Assembly (NCBI RefSeq): GCF_023078275.1
Contig: NC_062971.1
Span: 20,646,001 to 20,710,000 of the forward strand
DNA length: 64,000 nucleotides
DNA from: Leguminivora glycinivorella
Taxonomy: Eukaryota > Arthropoda > Insecta > Lepidoptera > Tortricidae
Direction: 5' to 3'
This document shows, one piece after another, positions 58,501 to 64,000 of the stretch (position 1 is the first letter of the stretch; each line of letters begins with the position of its first letter). The translations under genes and the position numbers were made by a program. Under the pieces are notes generated by a model. That model did not search any database. It was not told the DNA's origin and saw nothing but the letters and a program-made list of their open reading frames with translations.

Positions 58501-59813
58501 CGAGGGTCATGCCAAAAGAAATTAGATAGGTACTCAAAATTTACATACTTTATTCTTTATTACAGCTATCTATTTTTTCGAAGTATTCACCGTGAACACG
58601 TATACACGTTTTCATCCGTCTAAACCACTTAGAAAATACCGATGACCACTCTTCTTTAGACACCTCAGAAATTTCGTAATTATACGCAGCCAACGCATCT
58701 TCTTTGTTCTCAAATCGCCTTCCTTTTAATTTTTCTTTAATTTTAGGAAAAAGATAAAAATCACAGGGGGTTAGGTCAGGGGAATATGGGGGGTGGGGCA
58801 GAATAGTCACGTTTTTTGAGCTGAAATAGTCAAGTGTTCTAGCGGAAGTGTGCGGGGCAGCGTTGTCGTGGTGCCAGAGCAGGTGCCGGGTTCCTGACTT
58901 CGGCCGCTTATCACACCAAGCTGACAGTACTCTTGGGGCACAAACTATCACATACCATTCTGAATTAACTGTCTTTTGATCTTCTAGCACTATTGTAGCA
59001 ATATGTCCCGTCTTGCAGAAAAATGAGGCAACCATTTGTTTTTGTGTGCTTCGGGTTCGGCGACATTTTGTTGGCGTCGGCTCATCTTCAAAACACCATA
59101 CTGTGGACTGTCGCTTTGTTTCGGGATCGTAGTTATATAGCCATGTTTCGTCACCTGTAAGTATATCATATACGTTTTTGTTCTCGCCTGCGTCGAATTT
59201 ATCTATCATAAATTTGCACCAATCCACGCGACGGTCTTTCTGTAAATCGGTGAGCTTGTGCGGCACCCATCTTGAACAACGCTTATGAAGAGACAGTTTA
59301 CTATGAATTATAGTTTGCAATGCTGCTGATCCAATGCCCAGTTCACGCTCGAGCTCTACATATGTAATTCGTCGGTTCGCACGAATATTTTTTTCCACAG
59401 TCTTTACATTTTCTTCAGTGACTGCGGTTGGCGGCCGTCCGGTCTTCGCCTCATCTTCAAAGCTCTCCCGTCCTCTTTTAAATTCAGCAAACCAATTGAA
59501 AACAGTTGCACGTGAACACGCAGACTCTCCAAAAGTCGAGACTAAAAGTTCAAAACACTCTTGAGGTGTTAAACCTTTTTTAAAGTCATATTATATATCA
59601 TAACACGAAAATCACGTCGAGTAAGCTCCATTGTTGCGGAAAATTCCCGCCAAAATTATTTAGAAAAAAAATAATTAAAAAAGGAATCCTAAGAATTTCC
59701 AAGTGTTCCATTTTTAAATTTATAAGCAGATAACCTACCTTTACATTGGTGTATAACTGGCCAGTATCAATCAAATAACCATGGAGTATCTAACTTCTGT
59801 TGGCATGACCTCG
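58501..59813 (-). mobile_element. mariner element 2, inserted in the SINE
   Basis: Ends CGAGGGTCATGCCAAAAGAA at 58501 and (inverse) TTCTGTTGGCATGACCTCG at 59813, flanked by TA at 58499-58500 and 59814-59815. About 1.31 kb, the usual mariner size. Confidence 0.93.
58550..59632 (-). pseudogene. mariner transposase, broken by an N-terminal frameshift
   Basis: The ATG region (near 59632) reads MELTRRDFRVMIYNM, then shifts frame near 59590 and meets a stop. From there the other frame is open down to 58550, through a helix-turn-helix region (GRESFEDEAKTGRPPTAVTE) and WVPHKL. The catalytic residues are intact: TGDETWLY, HHDNAAPH and PYSPDLTPCDFYLFP, with 34 residues between the second and third aspartates. 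It differs clearly from the 22.7-kb transposase, so it is a separate mariner lineage. One indel makes it non-coding as a whole. Confidence 0.9.
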
Positions 59814-59937
59814 TATTTCTTACCGTGGGACTCAGTCAATCTGTGTAAGAATGTCCTATAATATTTATTTATTTCATGTTTTATTATGTGCAATACAAGT
59901 TACTTTATAAATATTTAACCTAACCAAATTTAAAATT

Positions 59938-60129
59938 TTGAAAAAACCCCCGACCGCGACATAGTGGACCGATTTTCATAAAACATGGCTAAGAACACTC
60001 CCGACTAACTCAGCTTTCGAACAAAAAAAACGAAATCGAAATCAAAATCGGTTCACCCGTTCGGGAGCTACGGTGCCACAGACAGACACACACACAGAGA
60101 GACAGACAGACAAACAGACAAACAGACAA

Positions 60130-60164
<35 letters not shown>

Positions 60165-60225
60165 CACACACAGACAGACACGTCAAACTTATAACACCCC
60201 GTCGTTTTTGCGTCGGGGGTTAATA
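59938..60225 (+). mobile_element. Dispersed repeat family E copy 2
   Basis: GAAAAAACCCCCGACCGCGA to CACCCCGTCGTTTTTGCGTC GGGGGTTAA, parallel to 46355-46590. A longer (CAGA)n/(CAAACAGA)n run lies at 60084-60180; the Thr/Gln/Arg-rich open frame there is an artefact. Confidence 0.78.
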
Positions 60226-60572
60226 AACTACACAATTACGTACGTTTTGTGTCAAAAAATGTTTTTCTTAACATAAAGATGTAGGTAAAGGATTATAGTG
60301 AAGGATAATAGTGTCGCATTTAACTCGGAACAACGTCCATTCCAAAAGCAATCCAGATAGCAGTTAAATGGGCAAATAAACAGCGATCATGAGGCTTTCA
60401 TCGCTATACATTACAGTGATTGCGATTGCAGTCGTATTTATGTCGCACTGGACAATATGGATGGCACGAATTCACCAATTCTGCTGTTTCCAAGAGAAAA
60501 CAATCACCCTTTAATTTGTTTTTAATTCCCATTGAAACTTTTTTGTAAGCATGTTTTGTACATAAATATTAA
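60226..60572. other. Gene-free region
   Basis: AT-rich; nothing recognised. Confidence 0.4.
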
Positions 60573-61680
60573 ATCTGGGCGACCGAGCTTCGCTCGGTTC
60601 TATTTTAATATATCACGTCTTTAGATAAAAAAACTCTTAAGAGTTTTGAATGATTCACGGTTATTTTCATTAGACTTATATTGACCGGGATATAGACCGT
60701 GATTACCTTTTTGATTTTTGTCGAGCTCCCGATATTTCGACGCAGTTGCATGCATCATGATCACGGAAAACTGACGAAGGCGGGTGGATGTTAAAATTGT
60801 ATAGACAGCGCGCGATCTACCCTCCTTCGCGCGCGTCGGCTGCGTTCACTTTCAGCGTTACCACTGGTCGCGTTCACACTCGATGGTCTGTCCAAACACA
60901 CTACACTCACAGTGTCACTACGTTTGTTCAATTCTGACTTCACCGGTTTTTTACACAAACAAATCACTGGATTCCATACATTAGATAGTTTGAAGCCATC
61001 CTCACGATTGAAATTTTGAAAACCGGTGAAGTCAGAATTGAACAAACGTAGTGACACTGTGAGTGTAGTGTGTTTGGACAGACCATCGAGTGTGAACGCG
61101 ACCAGTGGTAACGCTGAAAGTGAACGCAGCCGACGCGCGCGAAGGAGGGTAGATCGCGCGCTGTCTATACAACTTTAACATCCACCCGCCTTCGTCAGTT
61201 TTCCGTGATCATGATGCATGCAACTGCGTCGAAATATCGGGAGCTCGACAAAAATCAAAAAGGTAATCACGGTCTATATCCCGGTCAATATAAGTCTAAA
61301 AAAACTCTTATAAATACAAAAATAAAAAAAAAAGACAAAAGACAAAAATTTTATTTCTGGCCGGGATTCGAAACCCTGACACCTACGATCTATCTGCGTA
61401 CATTAGACCGACCTCGTACGACTGAGCTAAGCGGAATCGATGCGCGCGCGGCGAAATTAACGACCATATTTTACGTTTACTACCGCGAAAGAAAAACTCA
61501 TGAAAACTCGAAAATTCGCGTTTTCCGGGATCTAAGGCTACACTAGATCGATTTTTCACCCCCGAAAACCCCCACATAACAAATTTCGGCGAAATCGTTA
61601 GAGCGGTTTCCGAGATCGTCGGTATATATAAATAAATAAATATACAAGAATGGCTCGTTTAAAAGTATAAGATAGGGGCT
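60573..61680 (-). mobile_element. tRNA-bearing dispersed repeat, copy 2, interrupted
   Basis: The left piece (60573-60640, GGGCGACCGAGCTTCGCTCG GTTC) and right piece (61300-61680) together match 25960-26355 on the other strand. The tRNA-like block is at about 61360-61440 (- strand), with GGTTTCGAATCCC and TTAGCTCAGTCG. The 60641-61286 fold-back lies between the pieces. Confidence 0.8.
60641..61299. mobile_element. Fold-back element with arms of about 280 bases; Penelope-like ends suspected
   Basis: The left arm 60671-60947 is inverted as 61020-61297, nearly perfect, around a 72-base centre (ACACAAACAAATCACTGGAT...). TAAAAAAACTCTTA occurs directly at both sides (60627-60640 and 61297-61310), a 14-base duplication. 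The arms carry GTCGAAATATCGGGAGCTCG and TGCATGCAACTGC, which recall Penelope-type terminal regions. No protein is encoded. Confidence 0.7.
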
Positions 61681-62419
61681 TGATAAATAGGTATTACATA
61701 GGGAATTAGATATCTCACGTTTACTTTTCATATAATTTCCTTCCTTTATTAACTCCCATTCCCATTGAAATTCCTTACAGCTACATATCTGCACATCTTT
61801 TTGGGACATCCCACGAGAATGTCGCTTACAACATGCTTTTGCCTTGTATGGTAGCTATTTCAATCAAATTTATAAAGATCGAGAAAATACTGCTAATTTG
61901 TTTATCAAATTAAGAAACGTTGTCAGACACAACTTCGCGTCTTCAGAAGTACGAGTATTAGAAGAATTGCATGTGCGGTCTGCTGAGTAGTAGTTTAATT
62001 TAGAACCATTGCTAACTTTCCAACATGTGCATCAACTAGGTTCATTAGTACAATCATGAGCATTGGAAGTTAATCAAGTTGTACAATTAAGCCCTTTCGG
62101 TCGCTCGCACCTGGCGTAGCCGCAGACAAATTGGCCTGACAGACCACATTGCCAGGCCACCGCACCAGAACGTACAGAAAATAGTTATACTTATTCTACA
62201 CCAGTGTTTTTTTTTCTTTAAATTTGACACGCAGTTAGGTTCATCATCCGGAACCAACCTGTATATATAGCTTTTTGTTAAAATCGAAAAAAATGTCTTT
62301 GGTTTCCGTACAAAATAAATTAATTAATTAGTGTGACGGACCTTAATTATAAAATTAAAGACAGTGTCATGTGTCTGACGGCATATTTCAAAAGTGTTGA
62401 GTAATATACATATTTTTTT
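61681..62419. other. Gene-free region
   Basis: Includes TCGGTCGCTCGCACCTGGCG near 62098; no coding signal or known repeat end. Confidence 0.4.
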
Positions 62420-62530
62420 AATAATTCGAAATTATAAGAGTTAGGACGCTAGTTTCTTAGATAAATTAATTGTATTTGACCTAAACAACCTTCCCTTAAA
62501 GTTAACGGAATTCAATAAAAACACGGTGTA
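62420..62530 (-). repeat. MITE family A fragment
   Basis: Inverse of the left end at 3929 and 36744: TTAAAGTTAACGGAATTCAA TAAAAACACGGTGTA. The other end is not identified. Confidence 0.6.
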
Positions 62531-63499
62531 TACAGACTCTGTGTGTAATGCCTAAAGTGGAGTCGTTGACTCGAAAAATTTGTCAACAAAATTACGCCTT
62601 ATACGGTAGTGGCGCCTAAGATGGCCCGATTCTTAACAAATCACAAAAAATCATATTATGATCGTCAATTGCATAATTAATAAACAAAAACATACCAATT
62701 CAAAAATTAAATAATTAAGTACAAAAGAATTACTTACCTTCAGTTTCAAATACAAAATCATCTACATAATTTATTTGTTTACTTTCTGATTTTCGTTGCC
62801 TGAATTACGTTGTTTCTGAATTACGTATTGATAAACACTTATTTTGTAACTCCTTTTTGAATAACAAATGAAAATAATAACAATTCCTGGCCCAGGATGA
62901 TTATCTTACACATTTTCTTCTTAATACCTTCCTTTAGTAGATAAATACCTATGTATTTAGATACATATCAACGAACTTTGGGTTCAAAGCGGTCCCCAGG
63001 CATTAGCCGTGGCAAATACCGGGATAACGCAAGGAGGATGATGATGATATTGAAATTATGTTTTTTAGTCGGTTGCATGAATTCATAAATCATAATTAAA
63101 TAGAGTCACATGTCTTTACGAACCAACTGTATGTACACCTCTATATTCCTAAAATAAAAACAACTTCCAACATTCATTAATTTCTAAAAAAAACAGTGGC
63201 AAAAACTTTTTGCCATACTAAGTAAACACCTATGATGTAACAATTCAGTGTTGTTTTGTTTCCTGTGTCATAAAAACAAGAAGAGCAGTATACGCAACGA
63301 TAGGTAGAGACTTTTCCTGCATCCGCAAACAACCATTTCGCCACACGGGTCTTTGCCTACCTGAGGGCTTGGTTGAAACCCAATCGTTTAAGAAAGAAAC
63401 TAGAGTAAGTACATGATTTTTCGTAGCGTTGCGACATTTTGTTATTTAGAGTTTTTCTTTGATAGTGGCAAATGTCTTTGTACTAAATAGATTCCCTAA
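62531..63499. other. Gene-free region with a SINE family 3 fragment
   Basis: At 62985-63050, AAAGCGGTCCCCAGGCATTA and CCGGGATAACGCAAGGAGGA followed by (GAT)n is the 3' end of SINE family 3 on the + strand (compare 33780-34083). Otherwise AT-rich. Confidence 0.55.
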
Positions 63500-63603
63500 G
63501 GGCCACTTGCACCAACCGAAAACGGGTTAACCCACCATTTTATATGGAATTAGACAGATGACAGACCACTAACCCTGAGTTAAGTGGTTGATGCAAGTGG
63601 GCC
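63500..63603 (-). mobile_element. MITE family C copy 2
   Basis: GGGCCACTTGCACCAACCGA to GTTGATGCAAGTGGGCC; inverse orientation relative to 33199-33316. Flanked by TAA/TAAG-like bases on both sides. Confidence 0.8.
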
Positions 63604-63633
63604 TAAGAAAGCATAGGTTTACTATAGCTATTA

Positions 63634-63748
63634 GGCCCACTTGCACCAATCACAACTCAGGGTTAGTGGGCTGTCATCCATCAAATTCCATATAAAATTG
63701 TGGGTTAACCCTCGGATTAACCCTCCATTTTCGTTGGTGCAAGTGGAT
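63634..63748 (+). mobile_element. MITE family C copy 3
   Basis: GGCCCACTTGCACCAATCAC to TTCGTTGGTGCAAGTGGA, same orientation as the 33-kb copy and opposite to its neighbour 30 bases away. Confidence 0.8.
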
Positions 63749-64000
63749 CTAACGCATTTGTGATAGTGGTTGACAATTAAGCTTTCATTAAAATTTAGCC
63801 ATGCTTTAGTTATTGCGGATTCATTATTAAATAACTATGTAATTTTTATATTATTTTTATTTTAAAAATACACTTTGAATCTTCGAAAATATTTTCTGTC
63901 TCATAACAGCCTTATTTTATTCCACTTTCGGTTGATAAGAACCTGAATGATTAATAATTCCTTACGTAGTGACGGGGAAGAAATTTTGCGTAACCATTTC
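63749..64000. other. Gene-free end of window
   Basis: AT-rich; nothing recognised. Confidence 0.4.

Larger units (their letters stand above)
58358..59875 (+). repeat. tRNA-headed SINE (family 1) split by a mariner
   Basis: Head GACGACCGGTCTAGCGGTGT GGCCTAGC (with an internal insertion) and B-box GGGTTCGAATCCCGGTAGGG at 58419, running to TTTTTTATGTATA at 58500. After the mariner it resumes with TTCTTACCGTGGGACTCAGT at 59818 and ends TGTAAGAATGTCCTATAATA. About 60 bases of SINE body between the halves, present at 31680, are missing. Confidence 0.85.

Noticed and set aside
60073..60276. Thr/Gln/Arg-rich 67-residue frame
   Set aside because: Translation of a (CAGA)n microsatellite in dispersed repeat family E.

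Overview
The window is a stretch of eukaryotic, AT-rich, intron and repeat DNA from an insect, most probably a moth or butterfly (Lepidoptera). The pointers are a dpr-family immunoglobulin gene with arthropod exon structure, TTAGG-type (CCTAA) telomere-like motifs, mariner transposases, RTE-type retrotransposons with short tandem-repeat tails, tRNA-headed SINEs, and several dispersed repeats (ends such as ACCGGCCAAGTGCGAGTCGG and CTAGCTTTTACCCGCGGC) that I recognise as common in lepidopteran genomes. The species cannot be named from the sequence.

The only host gene I can support is a dpr (defective proboscis extension response) cell-surface protein on the + strand. Three consecutive coding exons lie at 224-434, 2590-2717 and 4476-4644 and splice in frame across the end of Ig domain 1 and most of Ig domain 2. 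The exons before and after lie outside the window or are unrecognised, so everything after 4644 is either a very long intron or intergenic DNA.

Region by region: 1-4.6 kb, dpr exons, a SINE cut by the window edge and a small MITE; 5.4-8.5 kb, a tandem element carrying two expanded satellites, (CCCTGT)n grading into (CCCTAA)n and a 9-base (CCCTGTCGT)n; 9.6-22.3 kb, five head-to-tail 2.165-kb units, each joining an unusual flank (CCTAA minisatellite, inverted segments) to the 3' half of one RTE retrotransposon inserted on the - strand, with the RTE 5' half present once beyond unit 5; 22.5-23.8 kb, a mariner with an uninterrupted 340-residue transposase; 25-30 kb, SINE and LINE remnants; 30.3-32.4 kb, a TA-flanked element with other elements nested in it; 33-46 kb, scattered MITEs, SINEs and fold-back elements; 47.6-48.8 kb, an hAT-like element with 8-base target duplication; 49.4-50.6 kb, one dispersed repeat inserted inside another; 55.5-56.65 kb, a duplicated fold-back element; 56.8-58.2 kb, a complete miniature LTR retrotransposon (two 499-base LTRs, tRNA-Lys-type primer site, polypurine tract, 370-base interior); 58.4-59.9 kb, a SINE split by a frameshifted mariner; 60.6-61.7 kb, a 0.66-kb fold-back, possibly Penelope-derived, inserted into a tRNA-bearing repeat; 62-64 kb, small MITEs.

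There is no operon-like organisation and nothing bacterial or viral. The interest lies in insertion history: several target-site duplications can be read exactly and order the events. All family assignments come from motifs and memory without database searches.
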